From assembly GCA_964415965.1 (NCBI GenBank), contig CAYQCK010000001.1, forward strand, positions 434,001 through 498,000: 64,000 nt of DNA, read 5' to 3'. Origin of the DNA: CAIKNB01 sp964415965. GTDB taxonomy: Bacteria; Patescibacteriota; Patescibacteriia; 2-12-FULL-60-25. This document shows, piece after piece, positions 55,741-64,000 of the stretch. The notes under the pieces are model-generated. The model worked only from the letters and a program-made list of their open reading frames with translations. It searched no databases and had not been told where the DNA came from. The translations under genes were made by a program, and so were the position numbers. The number at the start of each line of letters is the position of its first letter. The stretch's first letter is position 1.

Positions 55741-56358
55741 TTATTTTTCCTCACCCTCCTCCATCCTCCTTCTGCGTTCATCCAGTGTCTCGCCATCAAA
55801 CATCCAATAATCTGTTCCCGCCACACCGTACTGATAACCGAGTATCTTTTGTGCTGATTGGGATAAACTCGTTTTCTTTCCATCATACTCAATGGAGTTC
55901 GCCGCGTGAGTATCTACGACTTTCGCCTTAATATTTTCATCACGGCTAAAATATAATTCTGCGCCGACAGGAATCTTTACTATTTCAAAATTGAATTTGC
56001 TCCGTATTTTTCGCGCGGCATTTAATGCCTCCTGATCTTCTTTGGATTCTACAAAATCCTTTTTGGGCGTTATATTTTCGATTTCCGCCAATTTCAAAGC
56101 TGCGACTACTCGTTCTGGAGCTACGCGAAAAAATTCTCTTTTTGGGTTGATGCGGTTGTCGTCAAAGGCATCATGAAGTTGATGCTCAACAAAATGAGCA
56201 TCCTTAACCGTGCAAGCATAAAAAACAGTAAATGGCAGAGGAACACTGGTTGACGCGCTTAATTCTCTAACCCGTTGTTCAAGATTAGTGTTTGTCTTCC
56301 CTATTTTCACATAACCAGGCATGGTCTCGTTAGTGAGCACGTAAATGATTTCATTCAT
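55741..56358 (-). CDS. GIY-YIG nuclease of the T5orf172 type
   Basis: 205 residues. The domain runs about 1-90: IIYVLTNETMPGYVKIGKT carries the two tyrosines, QRVRELSASTSVP the next Arg, and DAHFVEHQLHDAF the glutamate. The remaining 110 residues (FEIVKIPVGAELYFSRDENI, SLSQSAQKILGYQYGV) form a separate small domain, perhaps DNA-binding. Such proteins often accompany restriction systems. It starts 6 nt after the hsdR stop and is in the same operon. Confidence 0.82.
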   Translation of the reverse strand: MNEIIYVLTNETMPGYVKIGKTNTNLEQRVRELSASTSVPLPFTVFYACTVKDAHFVEHQLHDAFDDNRINPKREFFRVAPERVVAALKLAEIENITPKKDFVESKEDQEALNAARKIRSKFNFEIVKIPVGAELYFSRDENIKAKVVDTHAANSIEYDGKKTSLSQSAQKILGYQYGVAGTDYWMFDGETLDERRRRMEEGEEK

Positions 56359-56364
56359 AGAGTT

Positions 56365-59300
56365 TTATGCGGAGAATTTACCTCCTGAAATATCAAAGAA
56401 TCTTTCAAAGAATCTCGTCAATTTATCGAGCACATTCTCTCGCTTCTTGGTGCGGTCTCCGCCAGGAGAAAAACGGGACATGGGTGGTAAGACTTTTGTG
56501 ATCGCGGTACCCGTCGTTGCAACGCTGCCATCGCGAAATGCGTTTTTGATAAACGCATAGGTTGCATCATGATCGAGGCTTTCAGTGGTGATAATCTGAT
56601 CAAGCTCCTCAACCTTTTTCCGATCCATGAATTTCTGCCAATCGTCATCAACAACAGAATGTACATCTAGCGTGGAAATAAACTGATTAATGAGATCTTT
56701 CTTGTTGCGTAACTCGACGCTGGAATCAATTGCCTTATTGATGTCGACCAAGATTTCGCGATTCTTGATGTGGTCTTCGTGATATTTTTTGATGAGGCTC
56801 AAAACGTAATCGATATTGATTTCGACTTGCTTGATGAGTTCCATTTCAAACACCAAGTCATCATTGATATTCTCCTGTTCTTTCTCAATCCCCTTGCGGA
56901 ACTCGTTGTACAGATCGATGTACATGCTGTGATAGTCCTGGATGTCGCGTTCCGTCAGGATCTCATTCCCAATGAATTCATCGAATGTCGTTAGAATATT
57001 GCGTACACGCAAAACAGCTCCATACAATTTGATAAAGTCCTTTTGGTTCTGTTCGCCCATGATCCTCTCCCCCACTGGGAACTTCTCTTGCAGCTCAGCA
57101 ACGAGACTGGCATAACCACGAATTTCCTTCTCATCGTCTTTGTAGCCGTGATAATACTCCGCGTATGATTTGAGCAGTACGATGCCGCTGGCCTCCTTGT
57201 CACCGAACAGCGCCAAAGATTCATTGGTTGCCTTTTCAAGATTACGGAAACAGACAATGTTCCCGAACGTCTTCACGCTATTTAGGATGCGGTTCGTGCG
57301 AGAAAACGCCTGCAGTAGTCCGTGGAGCCGGAGGTTCTTATCTACCCACAAAGTATTGAGGGTCGTCGCATCAAAACCGGTCAAAAACATGTTAACCACG
57401 ATTAAGATATCGACCTCGCGATCCTTCACCCGCTGACTCACGTCCTTGTAGTAATTCTGGAATTTTTCGGATGAAGTATCGTACGATGTCCCAAACATTT
57501 TGTTATAATCCGAAATCGCACCATCGAGAAAATCCCGTGAGCTGGCATCCAAGCCGCTCGTGTCTTCCGAGTTTTCATCGATCATCCCATCGGCGTCTTC
57601 GTCATTTACACCGAAGCTGTAGATCATTGCGACCTTAAGTTGCTTGTCGCTTGGGACACCCGTAAGCTGTTTTTTGAACTCAGCGTAGTATTTCTTGGCG
57701 ACGTCGATAGATGAAACGGCAAAAATGGAATTAAATCCGGCCAAACGGCGTTCCTTCAGCTTGTAAAATGAATTTCGCTTGGTCTTTTGGTCGAAATGCT
57801 CCCGAATGTAGCCAACAACATTTGATAAGCGCTCCGGCGCTGCTAATGCCGCCTCGCGGTCAATGTCGCTAACCTTCTTGTCTTCAATATCCTCCGCTTC
57901 ACGAATCGTGGAGACAAAATCAACCTTAAACGGCAGAACATTTTTGTCTGAGATGGCATCAACTATGGTATAGGTGTGCAGTTTGTCGCCAAACGCCTGT
58001 TCAGTTGTTTTCAGATCAATACGTCCACCCGAAGATGCGTTCTTCGCAAAAATAGGCGTGCCAGTAAAGCCAAAGATGTGGTAGTTCTTGAACGCTTTCG
58101 TGATCGCCGCATGCATATCACCGAATTGCGAGCGATGACATTCATCAAAAATAATGACGGCGTGACCATCGAAAATTGAATGTCCTGTGTTCTTGCCGAT
58201 GAATCTGTCGAGCTTCTGGATTGTTGTGATGATGATTCGGGCGTTCGGGTTTTCCAATTGCCGTTTCAAAATCGCGGTACTGGTATTGCTGTTGGCCGCC
58301 CCTTTCTCGAATTTGTCGTATTCCCTCATCGTCTGATAATCCAAATCCTTGCGGTCTACGACGAATATCACTTGATCTACGTAGGGTAATTTGCTGGCGA
58401 GCTGAGCAGTCTTGAAACTAGTCAGCGTCTTACCCGATCCGGTTGTGTGCCAGATGTACCCGCCGGCTTCGACTGTGCCGAGTTTTTTATAGTTTGTGCT
58501 TACCTCAATGCGATTCAGGATCCGTTCCGTGGCAACGATCTGATAAGGGCGCATTACCAATAACTGGCGATCTGTAGTAAACACGCAATAGCGGGTCAAA
58601 ATATTCAGCAGGGCGTGTTTAGCGAAAAACGTTTTTGCAAAATCCATCAGATCGGCAATCGGTCGGTTTGTCGCATCTGCCCACCAGCTTGTAAATTCGA
58701 AACTATTGCTCGTACGTTTCCCCTTCTTCGCCGCACCCTCGTTTGCCTCCTTAATATGTTCGGCGCGCGTCGTGTTGCTGTAATACTTCGTGTGAGTGCC
58801 GTTTGAAATTACGAACAACTGGACATATTCGAAAAGCCCCGCAGCTGCCCAGAAACTTTCGCGTTGGTATCGATTGATCTGATTGAACGCTTCTTGGATC
58901 GCAACGCCGCGCCGCTTAAGTTCAATGTGAACCAATGGCAATCCATTTACTAGCACGGTCACATCATAGCGGTTGGATCGCTTCCCCTCCTCCGTCGCGT
59001 ACTGGTTGATAACTTGCAAGCTGTTATCGTGAATATTGTCCTTCTTGAGCAGATAAATGTTCTTGACCGAACCATCATCGCGCTTCAAATTTTTGATGTA
59101 ATCCTCTTGGATAGTGGCTGTCTTTTCCGCTATCCCCTGATTCGGGTTTGCAAGCTCACTGGCAAAAAAGCGTTCCCATTCTTTATCGGTAAAAGTAAAG
59201 TCGTTTAACTTCTCGAGTTGCCGTCTAAGATTCGACACCAAATCGGCTTCAGACGTGATCGGGAGGTATTCGTACGCTTGCGTTGTTAGCCGTTCAATAA

Positions 59301-59421
59301 AAGCGCGCTCCAAATCCGCCTCACTTTGATAGTGGGCCACGCGCGCAGCATCTGGTGTATATTCCGCTACCACCGTGCTTTGCGGATTCTCCGCAACAAG
59401 ATTGTACTTTTTACTTGGCAT
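56365..59421 (-). CDS. hsdR: Type I restriction enzyme, R subunit
   Basis: 1018 residues, complete. The nuclease domain is near residue 150: RYDVTVLVNGLPLVHIELKRRG (D and ExK). Helicase motifs are IWHTTGSGKTLTSF (Walker A), VIIFDECHRSQFG (DECH box), FTGTPIF and the C-terminal part NMFLTGFDATTLNTLW. HsdR translocates DNA and cuts it after recognition by HsdM and HsdS. Its start overlaps the hsdS stop by 11 nt. The protein is intact, so the system can restrict. Base composition is lower in GC than the rest of the window. Confidence 0.97.
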   Translation of the reverse strand: MPSKKYNLVAENPQSTVVAEYTPDAARVAHYQSEADLERAFIERLTTQAYEYLPITSEADLVSNLRRQLEKLNDFTFTDKEWERFFASELANPNQGIAEKTATIQEDYIKNLKRDDGSVKNIYLLKKDNIHDNSLQVINQYATEEGKRSNRYDVTVLVNGLPLVHIELKRRGVAIQEAFNQINRYQRESFWAAAGLFEYVQLFVISNGTHTKYYSNTTRAEHIKEANEGAAKKGKRTSNSFEFTSWWADATNRPIADLMDFAKTFFAKHALLNILTRYCVFTTDRQLLVMRPYQIVATERILNRIEVSTNYKKLGTVEAGGYIWHTTGSGKTLTSFKTAQLASKLPYVDQVIFVVDRKDLDYQTMREYDKFEKGAANSNTSTAILKRQLENPNARIIITTIQKLDRFIGKNTGHSIFDGHAVIIFDECHRSQFGDMHAAITKAFKNYHIFGFTGTPIFAKNASSGGRIDLKTTEQAFGDKLHTYTIVDAISDKNVLPFKVDFVSTIREAEDIEDKKVSDIDREAALAAPERLSNVVGYIREHFDQKTKRNSFYKLKERRLAGFNSIFAVSSIDVAKKYYAEFKKQLTGVPSDKQLKVAMIYSFGVNDEDADGMIDENSEDTSGLDASSRDFLDGAISDYNKMFGTSYDTSSEKFQNYYKDVSQRVKDREVDILIVVNMFLTGFDATTLNTLWVDKNLRLHGLLQAFSRTNRILNSVKTFGNIVCFRNLEKATNESLALFGDKEASGIVLLKSYAEYYHGYKDDEKEIRGYASLVAELQEKFPVGERIMGEQNQKDFIKLYGAVLRVRNILTTFDEFIGNEILTERDIQDYHSMYIDLYNEFRKGIEKEQENINDDLVFEMELIKQVEINIDYVLSLIKKYHEDHIKNREILVDINKAIDSSVELRNKKDLINQFISTLDVHSVVDDDWQKFMDRKKVEELDQIITTESLDHDATYAFIKNAFRDGSVATTGTAITKVLPPMSRFSPGGDRTKKRENVLDKLTRFFERFFDISGGKFSA

Positions 59422-60664
59422 ATTCTTTGAATGTCAACAGTTTCTCGCGATAGTATTCATATTGCGATCTACGTGCACTGATCTCAGCTGGCAGCCCATT
59501 AGATAGATTGTTAATCAATGCATCGAATTTATCCAATACGGCGACTATGCGACTCTGTATAGTGAGTGGTGGAAGCGGAATTCTAATCTTTGCGAAACGT
59601 TTTTTAGACACGTTAAATCTAGTAACACCACTGGCAGTTTGTGCGATTTGCTTCCTAATCTGCTCATCTCGAAATAAATATTTTGAAAATTCGGGCATCA
59701 GCAAGCTCTTGTCATTAAAACGAAAACCAAAACAGAAGCTATTTAAATAGAGCGGTTCCTCAATTTTTGAGGTCAAAACGGAAGACATGCCACATTCATC
59801 CGGCGTCTCTGAAGATCCAGTAAATAAAACATCACCATATTGAATAATATTTTGACTTTCATTATCACCTACTTTTACAAAATCCCTGATGTCTGTGTTA
59901 ACAGCAATATTTGAAAAAATATTCATGTAGGTAACAAATTTCGCATTACCTTCATTAAAATCTTCCTTGCTTTTTCCAGTTAAACCACCATAAAAATTCC
60001 CTAGCTCCCCCAGCTCTTTAAATACAACCTCATCACCAAAAAATAAAAGCTTGGAACGGTAATAATCATATTGTTTTTCCCTAGCTTCCAGCTCCGCTTC
60101 CAGCTCCGCTTCCAGCTCCGAAAAAGTATTAAGAATTTTTGCAATCTCTTTTTGTATTTTTAAAGGTGGAACAGGAATTTTAAAAGCCTTAATCATTTTT
60201 AGGTTCAGGCCTCCACGCGTTCCGTCTCCTGACGATACTTTTCTTAATTGTTGATACTGCGTTTTTAGAAATTGATATAAATAATCACTGCTCACAGTCT
60301 CATTTGGAACGATCGAACAAAGTGATTGATTTGTACACAATTCAATTCGGGTAACTGCAACGGTACCTCTAGTTTTTCCTTGACCAGCAAGTGCGACAAC
60401 AACAGAGTTCGCAGGGACCATCTTTGTACTGCAATTATCGAAGCCTGATTGTGAAATCATTTTTTCAGTACTAAAAATAACCCCATTATTAACCTCACCG
60501 GAGCTCATCCATGGAACAGTTCCATTTTCCCAATACTCAGCAACACCCGTTTTTGGTGTAGCGCCTGCATAACATTCGGCAAACTCTCCAACTGCTTTAT
60601 ATTCAACACCATCTGGGCAGAGTTCATTAATCAGTCTTTCGATTTTATTTGGATGATTCAACAT
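59411..60664 (-). CDS. hsdS: Type I restriction enzyme, specificity subunit
   Basis: 417 residues with two target-recognition domains, each followed by a conserved helix: KIPVPPLKIQKEIAKILNTF at about 165 and RIPLPPLTIQSRIVAVLDKF at about 370. The central helix holds a repeated ELEA unit (about residues 180-195). The variable halves determine the two parts of the bipartite target; sequence does not reveal it. The gene is 2 nt downstream of hsdM and overlaps hsdR. Confidence 0.95.
   Translation of the reverse strand: MLNHPNKIERLINELCPDGVEYKAVGEFAECYAGATPKTGVAEYWENGTVPWMSSGEVNNGVIFSTEKMISQSGFDNCSTKMVPANSVVVALAGQGKTRGTVAVTRIELCTNQSLCSIVPNETVSSDYLYQFLKTQYQQLRKVSSGDGTRGGLNLKMIKAFKIPVPPLKIQKEIAKILNTFSELEAELEAELEAREKQYDYYRSKLLFFGDEVVFKELGELGNFYGGLTGKSKEDFNEGNAKFVTYMNIFSNIAVNTDIRDFVKVGDNESQNIIQYGDVLFTGSSETPDECGMSSVLTSKIEEPLYLNSFCFGFRFNDKSLLMPEFSKYLFRDEQIRKQIAQTASGVTRFNVSKKRFAKIRIPLPPLTIQSRIVAVLDKFDALINNLSNGLPAEISARRSQYEYYREKLLTFKEYAK
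60084..60119. repeat. Tandem 12-nt repeat in hsdS
   Basis: Three perfect copies of GCTTCCAGCTCC encode ELEA repeats in the central spacer helix of HsdS. Changes in copy number would keep the frame and shift the distance between the two recognition halves. Confidence 0.9.
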
Positions 60665-60666
60665 AA

Positions 60667-62232
60667 CTATTTCCCTCCCTCGAGATCAGCTATGATTGTA
60701 TCAATCGCGGAACGCAATTCCTGTTCCCGCGCAACGATTCGATCAATTTCAGCATTGAGTTTTACGATATCGACGACCTCCCGAGTATCCTCTTGGGCTA
60801 CGTAGCTGGATACTGAAATATTATATTCATTTTCAGCGATGATCTTATTCTCAACGAGCTTAGAAAAATGCTCAAAATCTTTGCGATCAACGTAAGCACT
60901 GAGAATTTTTTGACGATTTGTATCACTGAGCTTATTTTTGTTGCCAGCTCGTACAAATTCTTCTGCTGCATTAATAAATAACGTCTTATTGTCCTTCTTG
61001 CTCTTCTTTAACACGATGACGCATGTCGCAATTGTGGTCCCGAAGAAGAGGTCTGGTGGTAATTGAATGACAGCATCGACGTAATTGTTGTCTATCAGAT
61101 ACTTGCGGATTTTCTGCTCTGCTCCGCCTCGGTAAAGGACACCTGGGAATTCAACGATCGCAGCTGTGCCGCTCGTAGAGAGCCATGAGAGCATGTGCAT
61201 GGTGAACGCGAGGTCGGCCTTACTCTTTGGCGCCAGAACTCCAGCTGGTGAAAATCGAGGATCGTTAATGAGTAACGGATTTTCGTCACCCTCCCAATGG
61301 ATTGAATAAGGCGGATTCGAGATGATCGCGTCAAATGGCTCATCGTCCCAATGTTTCGGATCCGTGAGCGTGTCACCATGCGCGATATCAAAATGATTGT
61401 AGTTGATATCGTGTAAAAACATGTTGATGCGACAGAGGTTGTAGATGGTCAGGTTGACCTCCTGTCCAAAAAAACCCTGTCGCACATTTTCCTTGCCAAG
61501 AACTTTAACGAATTTGAGAAGCAGGGAGCCTGAGCCGCATGCGGGATCATAGACCTTATTCACTTCCTTCTTACCGACGGTCGTTATTTCAGCCAGCAGC
61601 TCGCTGACTTCTTGTGGGGTAAAAAACTCGCCCCCAGACTTCCCCGCATTCGCGGCATACATGGTCATCAGATATTCGTATGCGTCACCGAAAGCGTCGA
61701 TGGTGTTGTCACTGTAATTTCCAAGGCGAAGGTTACCGATCGCCTCCAGGAGCTTGACGAGCGTTTGATTTCGCTTCTCCACGGTGTTTCCCAATTTATT
61801 GGAATTCACGTCAAGATCATCAAAAAGGCCCTTGAGGTCGTCCTCGCTATTCGTACCTTTGGCGGAGTTTTCAATGTTTCGAAAAACAGACCTCAGCGTT
61901 TCATTCAAATTTGCATCGTTGCGTGCGTTCTTTTGCACGGTCGCAAACAACTGGCTCGGTAAAATATAAAATCCCTTTTCCTTGACTGTATCAGCTCTCC
62001 CGAACTCTGCTTCTTTGTCAGTTAATGATGCGTAATCAAAATCCTTTTTACCGGCACGACGTTCGTCGGCGTTGATATAATTCGTCAGGTTTTCGCTGAT
62101 GAAACGATAAAAAAGCATGCCAAGCACATATTGCTTGAAATCCCATCCATCAACGCTACCACGCAGATCTGTGGCGATCTGCCAAATAGTGCGGTGTAGC
62201 TCTGAGCGTTCTTGCTCTTTTATCGTGTTCAT
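60667..62232 (-). CDS. hsdM: Type I restriction-modification methyltransferase
   Basis: 521 residues. It shows the HsdM N-terminal helical domain (LRGSVDGWDFKQYVLGMLFYRF), the SAM motif VYDPACGSGSLLL and the catalytic NPPYSIHW of N6-adenine methyltransferases. It protects host DNA and is essential for the restriction complex. It is the first large gene after a small regulator 22 nt upstream. No Shine-Dalgarno is clear. Confidence 0.97.
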   Translation of the reverse strand: MNTIKEQERSELHRTIWQIATDLRGSVDGWDFKQYVLGMLFYRFISENLTNYINADERRAGKKDFDYASLTDKEAEFGRADTVKEKGFYILPSQLFATVQKNARNDANLNETLRSVFRNIENSAKGTNSEDDLKGLFDDLDVNSNKLGNTVEKRNQTLVKLLEAIGNLRLGNYSDNTIDAFGDAYEYLMTMYAANAGKSGGEFFTPQEVSELLAEITTVGKKEVNKVYDPACGSGSLLLKFVKVLGKENVRQGFFGQEVNLTIYNLCRINMFLHDINYNHFDIAHGDTLTDPKHWDDEPFDAIISNPPYSIHWEGDENPLLINDPRFSPAGVLAPKSKADLAFTMHMLSWLSTSGTAAIVEFPGVLYRGGAEQKIRKYLIDNNYVDAVIQLPPDLFFGTTIATCVIVLKKSKKDNKTLFINAAEEFVRAGNKNKLSDTNRQKILSAYVDRKDFEHFSKLVENKIIAENEYNISVSSYVAQEDTREVVDIVKLNAEIDRIVAREQELRSAIDTIIADLEGGK

Positions 62233-62254
62233 AGGTCAGTCCTCGATTTTGAAT

Positions 62255-62443
62255 TTATTTATCCTCCCCTTGTAAAAATTTCAGAATATCCTCTTTCTTG
62301 TATCGTCTGTCTCCGCGCTCTCCAAAGCGTACAGCTTTTAGAATTCCTTTCTTATCCCAAAGCCTGAGTGTGTTCGGGTGGCACTTCAGGATTTCCGACG
62401 CCTCGCGAAGCGTGAGCAGTGGCGGGATTCGGCTTTCGTCCAT
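62255..62443 (-). CDS. Small HTH (MerR-like) regulator
   Basis: 62 residues. The sequence LTLREASEILKCHPNTLRLW is a MerR-type helix-turn-helix with the second part KAVRFGERGDRRYKKEDILKFL, the wing. Such short proteins act as excisionases or as control proteins for restriction systems. It begins the hsd operon at 62443, just after a palindrome over its -10, so autoregulation is likely. A longer start at 62485 would lie in the promoter. Confidence 0.78.
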   Translation of the reverse strand: MDESRIPPLLTLREASEILKCHPNTLRLWDKKGILKAVRFGERGDRRYKKEDILKFLQGEDK

Positions 62444-62447
62444 AAAG

Positions 62448-62485
62448 ACTGGGCATATTCTATCCCAGTTACCAATCCCGCACAA
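62448..62485 (-). promoter_or_regulatory. Promoter and operator of the hsd operon
   Basis: Minus strand TTGTGC (62485-62480), a 17-nt spacer and TAGAAT (62462-62457). The palindrome ACTGGG-N10-CCCAGT (62448-62469) covers the -10. Confidence 0.65.
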
Positions 62486-62500
62486 TGCCTTATATATCCA

Positions 62501-62551
62501 TTGACAGTATCCCTTGTTTTCCTACCTACATGGGCATAAGGTTTGCCCATG
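62501..62551 (+). promoter_or_regulatory. Divergent promoter with hairpin over the start codon
   Basis: TTGACA (62501-62506) with TACCTA (62523-62528, 16-nt spacer) or an alternative -10 further down. Next come CATGGGC (62529-62535) and GCCCATG (62545-62551); the second arm contains the start codon. Confidence 0.5.
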
Positions 62552-63475
62552 GAAAACGCCACACTGTCAAATACGCCCGCCCTGATTGGACCGCCACCGG
62601 AAACTGTTCCAGTCAAGCCAACAAACCCGCTAGAAGTAATTCAAAGCATCCGAAAACGCGACTTAGTGCTTCTTTTGATGCCTGAAGTAAATCGTCAGGA
62701 ATCCATCGACCTTCAAAAAGAATTACTAGGCAAAAAGAAACTCCCTGAGATAGATGTCATACTTCAGACGCCCGGAGGTGATATCAACGCTGCATTTTTC
62801 ATCACAAAACTACTAAGGCAGCACGCGGAAAAGGTGAACATTCTGATCCCTATCTATGCGAAAAGCGCAGGCACGTTGATCTGTCTTGGTGCCGATACGT
62901 TAGTGATGAATGAACTTTCCGAACTTGGTCCTCTTGATTCACAAATTCACGAGAAGCAGGTTGGAGATGTCGGACGACATAAATCTGCGTTAAACGGATT
63001 CAAGGCGCTAGATCAGGTTCAGGAGCACGCCCTGAGCAGTCTTGATACAACAGCTGTCATTTTGGCAAACAAGTCTGGTTTAAAAATCTATGAAGCGCTT
63101 CAGCTTTCTATCGACTTCGTCGCCAAGACTGCCGGGTCCTTATACAATCAGATCGATCCCAAGGTAATGGGTGAATACGCGCGCGCACTCGAAGTTGGAT
63201 TTAAATATGGAATAAAAGTTTTGGTCGAGCATCGCGGGTGGGATTTGGAAAAAGCAAAGGCTCTCGTCAACCACTTGGTCTACGCCTATCCATCACACGG
63301 CTTCATCATCGATCATGACGAATTGAAACGCAATTTAGGCATAGAGCCAGAGATCATGGACGAAAAGCTGTGCCGAGCAACACACGATCTTGCAATCGGA
63401 TTAGACGGACAGCGCGTGATAAAATTTATCCCCTACACAGAGAGCGCACCGCATGAGAAGATAGCTTCAGTATAG
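62549..63475 (+). CDS. ClpP-fold serine protease-like protein (SDH_sah family)
   Basis: 308 residues. The core reads EIDVILQTPGGDINAAFFITKLLRQ, then IPIYAKSAGTLICLGADTLVMNELSELGPLDSQI. This is the ClpP/SppA crotonase-like fold with a serine in AKSAGT. Members are called serine dehydrogenase proteinases; some are linked to membranes, though no span is seen here. It is divergent from the hsd operon and shares its control region, which suggests a role with restriction or defence. The TTG at 62543 is an alternative start. Confidence 0.8.
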   Translation: MENATLSNTPALIGPPPETVPVKPTNPLEVIQSIRKRDLVLLLMPEVNRQESIDLQKELLGKKKLPEIDVILQTPGGDINAAFFITKLLRQHAEKVNILIPIYAKSAGTLICLGADTLVMNELSELGPLDSQIHEKQVGDVGRHKSALNGFKALDQVQEHALSSLDTTAVILANKSGLKIYEALQLSIDFVAKTAGSLYNQIDPKVMGEYARALEVGFKYGIKVLVEHRGWDLEKAKALVNHLVYAYPSHGFIIDHDELKRNLGIEPEIMDEKLCRATHDLAIGLDGQRVIKFIPYTESAPHEKIASV

Positions 63476-63479
63476 GATT

Positions 63480-63680
63480 ATGATGCAACAACTTTTCCAA
63501 GAAAAAAAAATTAATCAATCCGCTGAACTCTCCGCTGAGATAAGAGAACAGCTTTTAATATCTCGTCGCATGGTAAAGAATTTGCGCGAGCAACAACTAT
63601 CAGAAGGTAAGGATAGATCTTTGAATACCAACATTCTCAAGATTAGACCGAACACGTCTCCTGCTAGTTTGTCGCATTAA
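63480..63680 (+). CDS. Small hypothetical protein
   Basis: 66 residues, helical and basic (QSAELSAEIREQLLISRRMV). It follows the protease-like gene by 4 nt and is probably co-transcribed. Its end overlaps the convergent gene by 17 nt. No family. Confidence 0.45.
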   Translation: MMQQLFQEKKINQSAELSAEIREQLLISRRMVKNLREQQLSEGKDRSLNTNILKIRPNTSPASLSH

Positions 63681-64000
63681 ATTCTGTTCCGAACACATCA
63701 TTAATATCCGCAAGATGGAGCACCGCTAAACATCCGTCGTACTCCACCCGCTGAATTCGCAATACCTGACCGGAAAGAATTGATGATGCTCCGCTTTTCA
63801 CGTTCACGATCTTTACCGTATCGCCAGGCAAAATCGTCTCGATGGCGTAATTCGCATTAACAGTGATTTGAGTTTTGGTGAATGGACTTTTCAATCTCGC
63901 CACCTCCCCATTGCCCTTTGAATCCGCCGAACCGCTATTCTGAATTCCTGAGTCAGACAATGCCTCGTCTCGGTGGCCATACGACGCCTGGCTCGTAGCA
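63664..64000 (-). CDS. Partial gene running off the window, unknown function
   Basis: The open frame continues past the end of the window; only about 112 C-terminal codons are visible. The segment AIETILPGDTVKIVNVKSGA and IQRVEYDGCLAVLHLAD is beta-rich and loosely resembles baseplate or tail proteins, but this is weak. A TTG at 63960 is not needed as a start because the frame is open beyond it. Confidence 0.5.
   Translation of the reverse strand, partial: ATSQASYGHRDEALSDSGIQNSGSADSKGNGEVARLKSPFTKTQITVNANYAIETILPGDTVKIVNVKSGASSILSGQVLRIQRVEYDGCLAVLHLADINDVFGTEFNATN

Noticed and set aside
1..64000. CRISPR arrays, transposases, rRNA genes and riboswitches
   Set aside because: I looked for direct repeats with regular spacers, transposase motifs, rRNA signatures and known riboswitch cores and saw none. 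Only one Xer-type recombinase is present.

Overview
The window looks like chromosomal DNA of a Patescibacteria (CPR) bacterium, probably Parcubacteria-like. Supporting signs are the compact gene order, the many family-less membrane proteins, the single Xer-type recombinase, and the frequent leaderless genes in which a -10 hexamer sits 6-11 nt before the ATG. The lineage is an inference from gene style; no rRNA or marker tree was available. From 1 to about 53.9 kb the DNA is GC-rich. From about 54 kb to the end it is visibly more AT-rich and has different codon use.

Layout. 0.1-6 kb: a methyltransferase-like protein, a DEAD-box RNA helicase, a secreted FecR-like protein, a zincin and a GIY-YIG protein. 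6-17.2 kb: an accessory cluster with a kinase/nucleotidylyltransferase fusion, two VWA proteins, a divergent adenylosuccinate-synthetase-like protein, a pseudokinase, uncharacterised proteins and a NrtR-type Nudix regulator with matching operator-like palindromes at two transcription starts. 17.2-30 kb: QueH, membrane and secreted proteins, an O-antigen-ligase-like protein, a further VWA protein and a znuABC-type metal importer. 30-35.5 kb: membrane proteins, Tgt lacking its usual zinc cysteines, and a carbonic-anhydrase-like protein. 35.5-53.9 kb: a UvrD/PD-(D/E)XK helicase-nuclease, a DUF721 protein, mreBCD-PBP2, greA, a flavoprotein, a large unknown protein, lysS, serS, alr and ftsQ. 53.9-64 kb: a dif-like site beside a Xer recombinase, two tRNA-Arg genes, a complete type I restriction-modification system with its own small regulator and a divergent ClpP-fold protein, and an open frame running off the end.

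How it fits together. mreBCD, PBP2, alr and ftsQ serve cell-wall growth and division. queH and tgt belong to queuosine tRNA modification. znuABC imports zinc or manganese. Genes on the left arm up to 53.9 kb mostly run rightward and those right of it run leftward. They therefore converge on the dif-like site, as expected near a replication terminus. The 6-17 kb cluster is the best candidate for an undescribed system: predicted phosphotransfer, VWA scaffolding, nucleotide chemistry and a regulator whose family senses NAD-related metabolites. Two expression styles are visible. Most core genes are leaderless, while the accessory VWA/kinase-type genes carry 5' leaders with strong Shine-Dalgarno sites.
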